From the NCBI GenBank assembly GCA_005792865.1, contig SXQR01000261.1:1-10390 (forward strand): DNA of 10,390 bases, in the 5' to 3' direction. Origin of the DNA: Flavobacterium sp. (lineage in GTDB: Bacteria > Bacteroidota > Bacteroidia > Flavobacteriales > Flavobacteriaceae). The translations under genes and the position numbers were made by a program. Below the pieces are notes generated by a model, which saw only the letters and a program-made list of their open reading frames with translations, did no database searches and had not been told where the DNA came from. Position 1 is the first letter of the stretch, and each line of letters begins with the position of its first letter. Shown in pieces: positions 1 to 6,218 of this stretch.

Positions 1-1424
1 GCATCTTTTTTGTCACTCTGGAAGTTGTTGTAGGCGTAAAGGAATTGCGAACGGCTCTCGCCCTGGCAACTGTTCAGGCAGGATCCGGTCAATTTCTCAT
101 CCACGATGGACAGGTGGGCTACATACTTCTCGCGGTTTGCTGATGGTGCCGACGCGGGCACTTTCTCGCGGATGAATTCGCTCCCATTCTCGATCATGAC
201 CTCTTTGTCCTGAATGCGATAGGCGTACTCCCCCAGCGAATTGTACTTTTCGGTGCCGTCCAGGTAATATTTGCGGCCCTTGTGGATCACCGTGCAGATC
301 ATGTGATTGTCCACCGCAAGGGACGGGATGCTGTAATCGTATGCGATATGTCGCGTCCCGATCCAGGTAAGCCTTGCATCAAACCCGGCCAGCTTCAGCA
401 TTTCACGCGTCAGGTTGGCCATGCCCTTGCAGTCGCCGTATCGTTTGGTAAAGACGTTGGAGGCTTCATCGGGTTTGAATCCCGCGATCCCATCCTCAAA
501 TGCGATGTAACGGATGTTGTCCTGCACCCAATAATATATGTTCCTGATTTTTTCCTCATCCGACTTTGCAGTGGCCGTGAGTTCGGTGACCTTGTCTGCA
601 AAAACCGACGTATCGGTGCGCAGCATGTCGGCAAGCGATTTGTACCAGCGGTAGACGTCCTGGGATGAGCCAAACAAGGGGACGTTCATGTCTTTGTGCC
701 TGAACGATTTCGCGATCAGCAATAGGTGCGGGTAGAGATAGCTCTTTCCCGGGGCATTTTCCTCCTGGTCAAATGGTGGTACGTTCTCCATCGTATAAGT
801 GACTACCGTGGCGCCCGTCTTAGGGTCCTTTGCCGTTGACTTGGCGACGTTGTGCCCGTCGAAGTTGAATTCGCGCAGTTCGGCATCCAGCCAATTGGGT
901 ATCGTGACGACGATTGTTTTTTTGACGACGGGAAACTGGTCGTTGAAATACAGGGAAGTGAAATACTTGATGTCGTCAATCTTCTTCTTCATCCCAAGCC
1001 GGTAACTGTAGCCCTGCACGGGAAAGTCGATCGAGACGTACTTGACCCGGGCATCGTTGTAAAAAAATTCCCTGCTCTTGTAAAATTCGTCCTGGACGGG
1101 CAGGTAGGCCGAATTCCCGTTGCGGTATTTTACGGTAAATTCGTCGATTGACGATTCGCTGTCGTAAAAACCCACGCGCTGGATGTCGGCCCGCGGCCCG
1201 ATGTTCATCAGCCGTTCGTCCACGACCTGTGTGACCCCTACCGTTCCCGATTTTTCATGCGTGAACGAAATTTGCTGGGTGTTGTAGATAATGGCAACGT
1301 CATCCTTGGGATATTGCTGGCGAAGTGTTTTGGCAGTTTGCACGTCCTCGGGCGTAGGATCGATATTTTTTTGTGCCGGCACCGTACCGGCGACCAACAG
1401 CAATAACAGGGTTATGATTCTCAT
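1..1424 (-). CDS. Secreted DUF3857 / transglutaminase-like protein (C-terminus cut by window edge)
   Basis: An open frame runs on the minus strand from ATG at 1424-1422 off the left edge, giving 474 complete residues. Residues 1-17 form a signal peptide (MRI, a Leu-rich core, then VPA before Gln18), so the protein is exported to the periplasm. Residues about 40-215 fit the beta-rich DUF3857 region. Residues about 285-395 are a transglutaminase-like fold: the helix with YWVQDNIRY, Cys332 in YGDCKGMA, His374 in DNHMICTVI and Asp389 in YYLDGTEKY make a complete Cys-His-Asp triad, so catalytic competence looks intact. Relatives in Bacteroidota are commonly about 600-650 residues, with a further beta domain at the C-terminus; that part would lie outside the window. 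The substrate is unknown; such domains can act as cysteine peptidases or cross-linkers. The start is supported by the signal peptide. The gene is divergent from the lipoprotein pair, and I saw no clear promoter for it. Confidence 0.9.
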   Translation of the reverse strand, partial: MRIITLLLLLVAGTVPAQKNIDPTPEDVQTAKTLRQQYPKDDVAIIYNTQQISFTHEKSGTVGVTQVVDERLMNIGPRADIQRVGFYDSESSIDEFTVKYRNGNSAYLPVQDEFYKSREFFYNDARVKYVSIDFPVQGYSYRLGMKKKIDDIKYFTSLYFNDQFPVVKKTIVVTIPNWLDAELREFNFDGHNVAKSTAKDPKTGATVVTYTMENVPPFDQEENAPGKSYLYPHLLLIAKSFRHKDMNVPLFGSSQDVYRWYKSLADMLRTDTSVFADKVTELTATAKSDEEKIRNIYYWVQDNIRYIAFEDGIAGFKPDEASNVFTKRYGDCKGMANLTREMLKLAGFDARLTWIGTRHIAYDYSIPSLAVDNHMICTVIHKGRKYYLDGTEKYNSLGEYAYRIQDKEVMIENGSEFIREKVPASAPSANREKYVAHLSIVDEKLTGSCLNSCQGESRSQFLYAYNNFQSDKKD

Positions 1425-1554
1425 TTTCAAATTTGCGGGGAATATATAAAATTTGCTTTGGAAAAAGCACGGCTCGTTTTTTTTATGCGAACAATCTTCC
1501 CGGCTTGGCAAAAATTATTTAAGTTAGCATTTAATTAACTTTCATACAAAATTG

Positions 1555-2262
1555 ATGGCCCTTTCACCACGACGCATTTTCGGATCTTTTTTAATTGCCG
1601 CATTGGCCACAATGTCCATTTTAAATTCGTGCACGAGCGACGACGGCGAAAGCACTGCGCTGAGTGATTCGGCCGAAGCCATCGCGGCGTATGACGATAG
1701 CAATTACGGCCTTTACAAGGGAATTTTCGTAGGCTCTTCGGGCGTGGTGGAAGTCAATATCGCCAACGACGGCGAGGTGGAAGCCATGATGGTGATCGAC
1801 GGGCGCAGGTATACTTTCAGTACCGATGAACCCGTTACCATTGACCAACCTATAGAAAACCTGACCTTCACAAGCGGCAACAATTCATTCGACTTCAGCG
1901 TGACCGAGACGGGACAGAATCCGCAGATATCAAACATCGAAATCCAGGGCCATCCCGATGCCGTCACCGAGATACTCAAGGAATATTCGACCCTCCACGT
2001 GAAGTGTTTCCAGGGCACATTTTCGGGAGACGATTCGGGGGTGTTCAACATGGTCCAGATCGGTGACGAATTCTACGGCATTGCACGCCCCGAAGGCACA
2101 ACCGAGGCACTTTGGATCAATGCGCAGATTTCGGGCACGGCCATAGCCGGCGCATTTGAAGGCGGGACATTTTCCGGCAGCCTGAGCGGCAACACCCTTG
2201 AGGGGACGTGGGCCAACAACTTTGCGGAGACCGGCACATGGTCCGGCAAAAGAAAACTTTGA
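1555..2262 (+). CDS. Surface lipoprotein, first of a tandem paralogous pair
   Basis: This is a 235-residue lipoprotein of unknown function. A TTG lies directly before the ATG at 1555; I chose ATG because it gives a normal signal peptide. Basic residues Arg6-Arg7 and a hydrophobic stretch (10-23) lead to the lipobox LNSC with lipidated Cys26. Residues 27-32 (TSDDGE) resemble the acidic export signal that sends Bacteroidota lipoproteins to the cell surface. The mature part is beta-rich and shows related glycine-rich motifs near 54-84 (YKGIFVGSSG), 151-180 (CFQGTFSGDDSG) and 200-220 (FEGGTFSGSLSG ending in GTW), which suggests internal duplication. The downstream gene is a paralogue 23 bases away, and the shared block LTFTSGNNSFDF (103-114) is identical in both. 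TAACTTTC at 1536-1543 is one base off the TAnnTTTG -7 box, but I see no well-spaced -33 element. No enzyme motif is visible. Confidence 0.88.
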   Translation: MALSPRRIFGSFLIAALATMSILNSCTSDDGESTALSDSAEAIAAYDDSNYGLYKGIFVGSSGVVEVNIANDGEVEAMMVIDGRRYTFSTDEPVTIDQPIENLTFTSGNNSFDFSVTETGQNPQISNIEIQGHPDAVTEILKEYSTLHVKCFQGTFSGDDSGVFNMVQIGDEFYGIARPEGTTEALWINAQISGTAIAGAFEGGTFSGSLSGNTLEGTWANNFAETGTWSGKRKL

Positions 2263-2285
2263 TAACCTAAAACCAAATCACAATA

Positions 2286-2996
2286 ATGAAAAAGTTATTA
2301 CTTCTCGCACTCATCACCTTCATGACGGCCTGCTCGAGCAGCGATGACGACAACGGCAACGACCCGGTGACCTCTGACGTTGACAATTCAGGGCTTTCCA
2401 TGGTACCGGACGCCGCGATCGAGTTCAATGACAGTAACTTCGGATATTACAAGGGCGTGATCACGGGCTCGTCGGGCAACATTGAGCTCAATCTTTACAA
2501 CGACGGGGAAATCTGGGCAAAAGTTGTCCTGGACGGCGTGACCTACAATTTTACAACAACCGAAAGCGCGAATCTCGGCGAGGCGGTGTCCGGGCTGACT
2601 TTCACCAGCGGCAACAATTCGTTTGATTTCAATGTAGCGGCAGACGGCACCAATCCCATGATCACGAACCTGAACCTGGAAAACCATCCGTTCGCCTTCG
2701 CCGAAATCATTAAGGAATACTCCGATGCGCTTGTCCGGGCTTACGAAGGCACCTTCAACGGCGACAGCAGCGGCACTTTTAATGTGCTGCGCATCGAGAA
2801 CATGCTTTACGGCCTTGCGCAGGTTACAGGCGATGAAAATTCCACCTGGGTAGAGGGTAGCATCGGCACCAACCTCCACATTGACGGCGCCATAGAAGGC
2901 GGAACCTTTGACGGTTTTGTCAACGGCGCAATCCTGTACGGCAGTTGGCAGACATCTGATGAAAATGGTGAATGGACCACGACGCGGTCATTGTAA
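2286..2996 (+). CDS. Surface lipoprotein, second of a tandem paralogous pair
   Basis: This 236-residue lipoprotein of unknown function is clearly homologous to the gene before it over the whole mature part. A short signal peptide (MKKLLLLALITFMTAC) ends at lipidated Cys16, followed by SSSDDD, the Ser/Asp stretch expected for surface export in this phylum. The same glycine-rich motifs recur: YYKGVITGSSG (54-64), YEGTFNGDSSG (153-163) and IEGGTFDG (203-210) followed by YGSW. LTFTSGNNSFDF (104-115) and IIKEYS (141-146) match the paralogue. It has no recognisable promoter of its own and lies 23 bases after the first gene, so the two are probably cotranscribed and end at the hairpin at 3014-3053. 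The linker after the cysteine and the signal peptide differ most between the copies, so the duplication is probably not recent. No catalytic residues or known binding fold are recognisable. Confidence 0.88.
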   Translation: MKKLLLLALITFMTACSSSDDDNGNDPVTSDVDNSGLSMVPDAAIEFNDSNFGYYKGVITGSSGNIELNLYNDGEIWAKVVLDGVTYNFTTTESANLGEAVSGLTFTSGNNSFDFNVAADGTNPMITNLNLENHPFAFAEIIKEYSDALVRAYEGTFNGDSSGTFNVLRIENMLYGLAQVTGDENSTWVEGSIGTNLHIDGAIEGGTFDGFVNGAILYGSWQTSDENGEWTTTRSL

Positions 2997-3013
2997 ATCT
3001 TGCATTACAACAA

Positions 3014-3053
3014 ATCGGCACTGCATGCGTTAATGTGGTGCCGATCTTTTTTT
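3014..3053 (+). terminator. Rho-independent terminator of the lipoprotein pair
   Basis: The arms ATCGGCAC (3014-3021) and GTGCCGAT (3038-3045) pair perfectly. The stem continues inward through 3022-3026 with 3033-3037, including two G-U pairs, leaving a six-base loop (GCGTTA). A run of seven T (3047-3053) follows after one C. This is a strong intrinsic terminator 17 bases after the second lipoprotein stop. Confidence 0.9.
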
Positions 3054-3125
3054 GCGCGAATTGTAACAAAATCCGACGGCATTACGTAGAACACCGGTAT
3101 CCCCTAAAAAATCTAATTCCCATTC

Positions 3126-3989
3126 ATGAGACAACTTAAAATTACCAAGCAGGTAACCAACCGTGAAACTGCTTCCCTGGACAAGTACCTGCAAGAAATA
3201 GGAAAAGTTGACCTTATCACCGCCGACGAAGAGGTGGAACTCGCACAAAGAATCAAAGCCGGAGACCAAAAAGCATTGGAGAAGCTCACCAAGGCCAACC
3301 TTCGTTTTGTGGTTTCGGTGGCCAAGCAGTACCAGAACCAGGGCCTTACACTTCCCGATTTGATCAACGAAGGAAACCTTGGGCTGATCAAGGCCGCGCA
3401 ACGCTTTGACGAAACCCGCGGATTCAAATTCATTTCCTACGCCGTATGGTGGATCCGCCAGTCGATACTGCAGGCACTTGCCGAGCAGTCTAGGATCGTG
3501 AGGCTTCCGCTCAATAAGATCGGGTCGATCAACAAGATCAACAAGATGTACGCGCTCCTGGAGCAGTCCAATGAGCGTCCGCCTTCTGCCGAGGAAATCG
3601 CGAAGGAGCTCGACATGACCGTGAACGACGTCAAGGAGAGCATGAAAAATTCAGGGCGCCACCTCTCGATGGACGCACCGCTCGTAGAAGGTGAGGATTC
3701 AAACCTTTACGACGTGCTTCGTTCGGGCGAATCGCCAAACCCCGATCGCGAGCTTATCCACGAGTCACTCCGTACTGAGATCGAGCGTTCGCTGGAAACA
3801 CTGACGCCCCGTGAGGCCGATGTGGTAAGGCTTTACTTTGGACTGGGCGACCAGCATCCCATGACACTTGAGGAAATTGGCGAGACATTTGACCTGACCC
3901 GCGAACGCGTTCGCCAGATTAAGGAAAAGGCAATCCGCAGGTTGAAACACACCTCCAGAAGCAAGATCCTGAAGACCTATTTGGGTTAA
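3126..3989 (+). CDS. rpoD: Primary sigma-70 factor RpoD/SigA, short Bacteroidota form
   Basis: This is the housekeeping sigma subunit that directs RNA polymerase to promoters. Its 287 residues begin almost directly with region 1.2 (about 16-45, [16 protein letters not shown]), so region 1.1 is absent, as is usual for Bacteroidota primary sigma factors. Region 2 is about 56-126, including the core-binding and promoter-melting segment with [18 protein letters not shown] and the aromatic YAVWWIRQ. Region 3 is about 130-205. Region 4 is about 222-275, with the -35 helix-turn-helix at 247-272 ([20 protein letters not shown]). ATG 3126 matches the N-terminus normal for the family, and the protein ends with the expected LKTYLG. 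The Bacteroidota form recognises TTG and TAnnTTTG elements, matching several boxes in this window. Its own promoter is unclear: TTG at 3061-3063 with TACGTAGA 19 bases later is only a weak match. The gene appears monocistronic, between terminators. Confidence 0.98.
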   Translation: MRQLKITKQVTNRETASLDKYLQEIGKVDLITADEEVELAQRIKAGDQKALEKLTKANLRFVVSVAKQYQNQGLTLPDLINEGNLGLIKAAQRFDETRGFKFISYAVWWIRQSILQALAEQSRIVRLPLNKIGSINKINKMYALLEQSNERPPSAEEIAKELDMTVNDVKESMKNSGRHLSMDAPLVEGEDSNLYDVLRSGESPNPDRELIHESLRTEIERSLETLTPREADVVRLYFGLGDQHPMTLEEIGETFDLTRERVRQIKEKAIRRLKHTSRSKILKTYLG

Positions 3990-4002
3990 TTTTCCTAAAA
4001 AT

Positions 4003-4035
4003 TTGGACGAAAATTGTAAAATTTGCGTATGTTTG
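4003..4035 (+). promoter_or_regulatory. Candidate promoter just after rpoD, possible small-RNA promoter
   Basis: TATGTTTG at 4028-4035 is an exact match to the Bacteroidota -7 box TAnnTTTG. TTG at 4003-4005 lies 22 bases upstream, within the 17-23 range reported for flavobacterial -33 elements. A transcript would start near 4041-4044, yet the next gene is 310 bases away and two terminator hairpins lie between. If the promoter works, it would make a short untranslated RNA. The match is seen in the sequence; its activity is inferred, and a -7 box of this degeneracy can arise by chance. Confidence 0.4.
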
Positions 4036-4070
4036 GATTTTGGGAACAGAATTTGAACGATCTATAGCAC

Positions 4071-4097
4071 AACAGTCTGATTAACTGTTCGTTTTTT
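4071..4097 (+). terminator. First terminator hairpin after rpoD, loop CTGATTA
   Basis: AACAGT (4071-4076) pairs with ACTGTT (4084-4089) around the loop CTGATTA (4077-4083), and CG then six T (4092-4097) follow. The stem is short and A/T-rich, so termination may be partial. The loop is identical to that of the second hairpin 42 bases downstream. Confidence 0.6.
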
Positions 4098-4109
4098 GAT
4101 TGATGATTG

Positions 4110-4140
4110 AAACTCCGGCTGATTACCGGAGTTTTGTTTT
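4110..4140 (+). terminator. Second terminator hairpin after rpoD, loop CTGATTA
   Basis: AAACTCCGG (4110-4118) pairs perfectly with CCGGAGTTT (4126-4134) around the loop CTGATTA (4119-4125). The T-rich tail TTTTGTTTT completes it (4132-4140). This is a strong intrinsic terminator for rpoD and for any small RNA that starts after it. Confidence 0.88.
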
Positions 4141-4148
4141 ATATAAAA

Positions 4149-4212
4149 GTGTCGAAGGTCACACGAGGCGAAGCCGAACTGAGCGAAACTGAATGTCGAA
4201 CGTCGAATGAAA
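4149..4212 (+). repeat. GTCGAA-rich intergenic repeat-like element
   Basis: The stretch is noncoding and built from related short words. GTCGAA occurs at 4151, 4195 and 4202. GCGAAGCCGAACTGA (4169-4183) is followed directly by GCGAAACTGAA (4183-4193). GGC-GAA-GCC (4167-4175) can form a tiny hairpin. It resembles the GTCGAA / ACTGAGCGAA repeats that I recall scattered between genes in Bacteroidota genomes. I cannot test copy number here, and its function is unknown. Confidence 0.45.
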
Positions 4213-4257
4213 GGACACGACTTCATTGCGTATGCGTTAAGTTTTTTTGAATCATAG

Positions 4258-4331
4258 CTGATAGCTGAGTCCTGACAGCGTACTGACGACTGATAACTGA
4301 CGACTGACAGCTGATAACTGACAGCTGATAG
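4258..4331 (+). repeat. Heptamer tandem repeat array CTGAYRR, ten units
   Basis: Ten units of seven bases start at 4258, 4265, 4272, 4283, 4290, 4297, 4304, 4311, 4318 and 4325. In order they read CTGATAG, CTGAGTC, CTGACAG, then after a four-base break (CGTA) CTGACGA, CTGATAA, CTGACGA, CTGACAG, CTGATAA, CTGACAG, CTGATAG. CTGA is invariant and the last three bases vary among a few forms. Seven is not a multiple of three, so TGA recurs in all three plus-strand frames, while the minus strand stays open. The array ends one base before the TATCTTTG box of rpe. It is far too short in period to be a CRISPR array. Confidence 0.92.
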
Positions 4332-4340
4332 CTATCTTTG
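4311..4340 (+). promoter_or_regulatory. rpe promoter, perfect -7 box at the end of the heptamer array
   Basis: TATCTTTG at 4333-4340 matches the Bacteroidota -7 consensus TAnnTTTG exactly. At the usual spacing of 19 bases lies CTG (4311-4313), one base off the TTG -33 element and the first three bases of a repeat unit. Transcription would start near 4346-4348, about ten bases before the rpe ATG. The -33 position is therefore supplied by the repeat array. Confidence 0.65.
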
Positions 4341-4355
4341 CCCAAACAACACACT

Positions 4356-5012
4356 ATGCAAACAATGATAGCCCCATCGGTACTGGCTGCCGATTTCGCC
4401 AACCTCCAGCGCGACATTGAAATGGTCAACGCCAGCGATGCCGATTGGTTTCATATTGACATCATGGACGGCGTTTTTGTCCCTAACATTTCATTTGGGA
4501 TGCCGGTCCTCGAAGCGATCGGCAAGCACGCACAAAAGCCGTTGGACGTTCATCTCATGATTGTTGACCCTGACCGGTACATCAAGACTTTCGCGGCGCT
4601 CAATGCAGCGGTGCTGACTGTTCATTATGAGGCCTGTACCCATCTCCACCGAACCCTGCAGGCCATTAAGGCCGAGGGGATGAAGGCTGGTGTGGCCTTG
4701 AACCCGCACACGCCTGTTTCGGTACTGGAAGATGTGATCGCCGATATCGACCTGGTCTGCGTCATGAGTGTCAATCCCGGGTTTGGAGGGCAATCCTTCA
4801 TTGAAAATACCTTTGAAAAGGTAGCACGGCTCAAGCAATTGATTGCCGACAAAAAATCCAGTGCGCTGATCGAGATCGACGGAGGCGTTACCGACAGGAA
4901 TGCCAGGGAACTTTCTTCAGCCGGGGCCGATGTGCTGGTAGCCGGTAACTTCGTTTTCCGGGCCGAAAACCCGCCTGCAACGATCGCCGCGCTGCGCAAG
5001 CTCCTCAAATAA
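4356..5012 (+). CDS. rpe: Ribulose-phosphate 3-epimerase
   Basis: Rpe interconverts D-ribulose 5-phosphate and D-xylulose 5-phosphate in the cytoplasmic pentose phosphate pathway. With ATG 4356 it has 218 residues, normal for this TIM-barrel family. Visible hallmarks are IAPSVLAADF (5-14, with substrate-binding Ser8), WFHIDIMDGVFVPN (31-44, metal ligands His33 and Asp35), VHLMI (His66), the MSVNPGFGGQ phosphate loop (137-146) and EIDGGV (Asp175), so all metal and acid-base residues are present. A TTG at 4338 would extend the frame by six residues, but it lies inside the -7 box, upstream of the expected transcript start, so it cannot be the start. ATG 4365 is a second possibility. The gene is monocistronic, with its own promoter at 4311-4340 and a hairpin right after the stop. 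No transketolase or other pathway gene is adjacent. Confidence 0.97.
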   Translation: MQTMIAPSVLAADFANLQRDIEMVNASDADWFHIDIMDGVFVPNISFGMPVLEAIGKHAQKPLDVHLMIVDPDRYIKTFAALNAAVLTVHYEACTHLHRTLQAIKAEGMKAGVALNPHTPVSVLEDVIADIDLVCVMSVNPGFGGQSFIENTFEKVARLKQLIADKKSSALIEIDGGVTDRNARELSSAGADVLVAGNFVFRAENPPATIAALRKLLK

Positions 5013-5043
5013 AAAAAGCCACCCAATGGGTGGCTTCTTCTTT
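5011..5043. terminator. Bidirectional terminator between rpe and the T9SS gene
   Basis: AAGCCACCC (5016-5024) pairs with GGGTGGCTT (5028-5036) around a three-base loop. Seven A (5011-5017) on the left give a T run for minus-strand transcripts, and the T-rich right side (TTCTTCTTT to 5043) serves plus-strand ones. The element starts inside the rpe stop codon and ends 11 bases from the stop of the convergent gene, so it probably serves both. Confidence 0.92.
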
Positions 5044-5053
5044 AACTCAAAAC

Positions 5054-6118
5054 TTATTTCTTGATGAACTTCTTGACCGCGATCTCATTTCCGGCCTTGA
5101 TGTGCAACATGTAATGCCCGGGAGCCAAATCGGCTACATTGACCGATTCAAAACCTGAAACTACCTTGCGCACGACGCGACCGGTGATGTCAATGATTTC
5201 CATCGAATCGGCCATCACTTCGGTCGGCAGGCTAACATTCAGGTTTGCGCCAACCGGGTTTGGATAAACGGTGATCTTGGCCGAAAATGCATTGTTGGCA
5301 ACGGCAAGATTGACCTCTCCGTTGAGTTTGAAAGGCACTTCCTGATTAAAATCGGGAGCGGTCGCAGGGTTTCCTGCATCAACCAGTGGCGCCCAGCCCA
5401 GGACGGCAGGAACGGTGGTAGTGGCCACGACATTTTGCTTGCCATTGGCGCCAACAACTCCACGAACGCCCGGAATGGTGACCGGCGGTACAAAAAGAGC
5501 CCCGTCGTTGGCGGCATGTACCTGGAATACGACCCAGTAAGTTCCGGGCTCAAGTGTCACGACCAGGTCGCCCACAAAGCGGTAGATCTTCCTTGTGGTT
5601 CCCTGTACCGTACCCGGTGCAGGCGTGGTCGTATTAAAAATGCGGTACATCAATGCATCGCCGCTGGCGTTCACGTTGAGTACGTTGGTGGTCATGTTAC
5701 CCGCCACGAGCGTTCCGCCGTTTTGCGGATCACCACTGTAAACCTGGATGCGCAGGGCATCGATGGGAAGGCCCAACCCGGTAAAACCGGTCTGGTAACC
5801 AAAAAATTCGAATTGGGTGATGGCCCACTCCTCACCTTCAGGCACCGTAAAATCGTCGGCTAACTGGAAGTTGACCGTATTTGCCGTGTTGTAGATGGCA
5901 CTGTATCCGGCATTGGTATTGGATTCGGTGGTATTTCCCGCCTCGCTTTGCGCCTCGCTCCAGGTATAACCGCTTGGCGCAGCCACACCGCTTGCCGTGG
6001 TCGCACCCGTGGAGAGTCCGCCGTTGTCGTAAATCTGTGCCGAAGCAGATGATCCGGCCAGCAGGGCAACGAGGCATAGCATGCCTTTTACGCCCGAGAA
6101 AGTAATTTTCTGAATCAT
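5054..6118 (-). CDS. T9SS type A sorting-domain secreted protein
   Basis: This 354-residue exported protein has a signal peptide at 1-27 (core VKGMLCLVALLAG, cleavage after SASA before Gln28) and a type A sorting domain at about 277-354. The sorting domain shows ITVYPNPVGANLNV, MEIIDITGRVV and the C-terminal GHYMLHIKAG...VKKFIKK. Type IX secretion carries such proteins across the outer membrane, and the domain is then usually removed with attachment to, or release from, the surface. The middle (28-275) is predicted beta-rich, with many Gly, Thr and Asn, and begins QIYDNGGLSTGA. It has the look of a jelly-roll or adhesin-like domain, but I recognise no enzyme motif. ATG 6118 is set by the signal peptide. 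TATATTTC about 25 bases upstream on the minus strand is one base off the -7 box. The gene lies 92 bases after the peptidase gene on the same strand and may be read separately or together with it. Confidence 0.93.
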   Translation of the reverse strand: MIQKITFSGVKGMLCLVALLAGSSASAQIYDNGGLSTGATTASGVAAPSGYTWSEAQSEAGNTTESNTNAGYSAIYNTANTVNFQLADDFTVPEGEEWAITQFEFFGYQTGFTGLGLPIDALRIQVYSGDPQNGGTLVAGNMTTNVLNVNASGDALMYRIFNTTTPAPGTVQGTTRKIYRFVGDLVVTLEPGTYWVVFQVHAANDGALFVPPVTIPGVRGVVGANGKQNVVATTTVPAVLGWAPLVDAGNPATAPDFNQEVPFKLNGEVNLAVANNAFSAKITVYPNPVGANLNVSLPTEVMADSMEIIDITGRVVRKVVSGFESVNVADLAPGHYMLHIKAGNEIAVKKFIKK

Positions 6119-6206
6119 AGTTGTTAAGATTTAAATTTGCCTGAAATATACAAATAAACCCACGCGAAAAACGGCCGCCATTTGCCACATATGAACAACG
6201 ATGTTG

Positions 6207-6218
6207 ACAATTAATTGT
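6207..6218. repeat. 12-base perfect palindrome over the peptidase stop codon
   Basis: ACAATTAATTGT reads the same on both strands and includes the TAA stop of the peptidase gene (6211-6213 on the minus strand). It is A/T-rich, has no loop and is not followed by a T run, so it is not a convincing terminator. It may be chance. Confidence 0.3.

Larger units (their letters stand above)
4042..4140 (+). ncRNA. Candidate small RNA between rpoD and rpe (speculative)
   Basis: A transcript from the promoter at 4003-4035 would end at one of two hairpins, at about 4097 or 4139, giving roughly 55 or 98 nt. No open frame of note lies inside. GAACAG at 4044-4049 can pair with CTGTTC at 4085-4090, competing with the first hairpin (AACAGT 4071-4076 with ACTGTT 4084-4089), so two exclusive folds are possible. 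The simpler view is that this is only the rpoD 3' untranslated region with two terminators in series. I do not recognise it as a known RNA family; it is shorter than typical 6S RNA. Confidence 0.25.

Noticed and set aside
4258..4331. CRISPR-like array
   Set aside because: The units are seven bases, directly adjacent and without spacers. CRISPR repeats are about 23-50 bases with unique spacers, and no cas gene is present.
4223..4429. Minus-strand open frame of 68 codons through the heptamer array
   Set aside because: It is open only because the complement of CTGAYRR has no stop codons. It overlaps the rpe promoter and 5' end and has a repetitive, unnatural composition.
5435..5863. Plus-strand open frame of 142 codons
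   Set aside because: It is antisense to the T9SS protein, whose signal peptide and sorting domain are unmistakable. It has no recognisable motif of its own.
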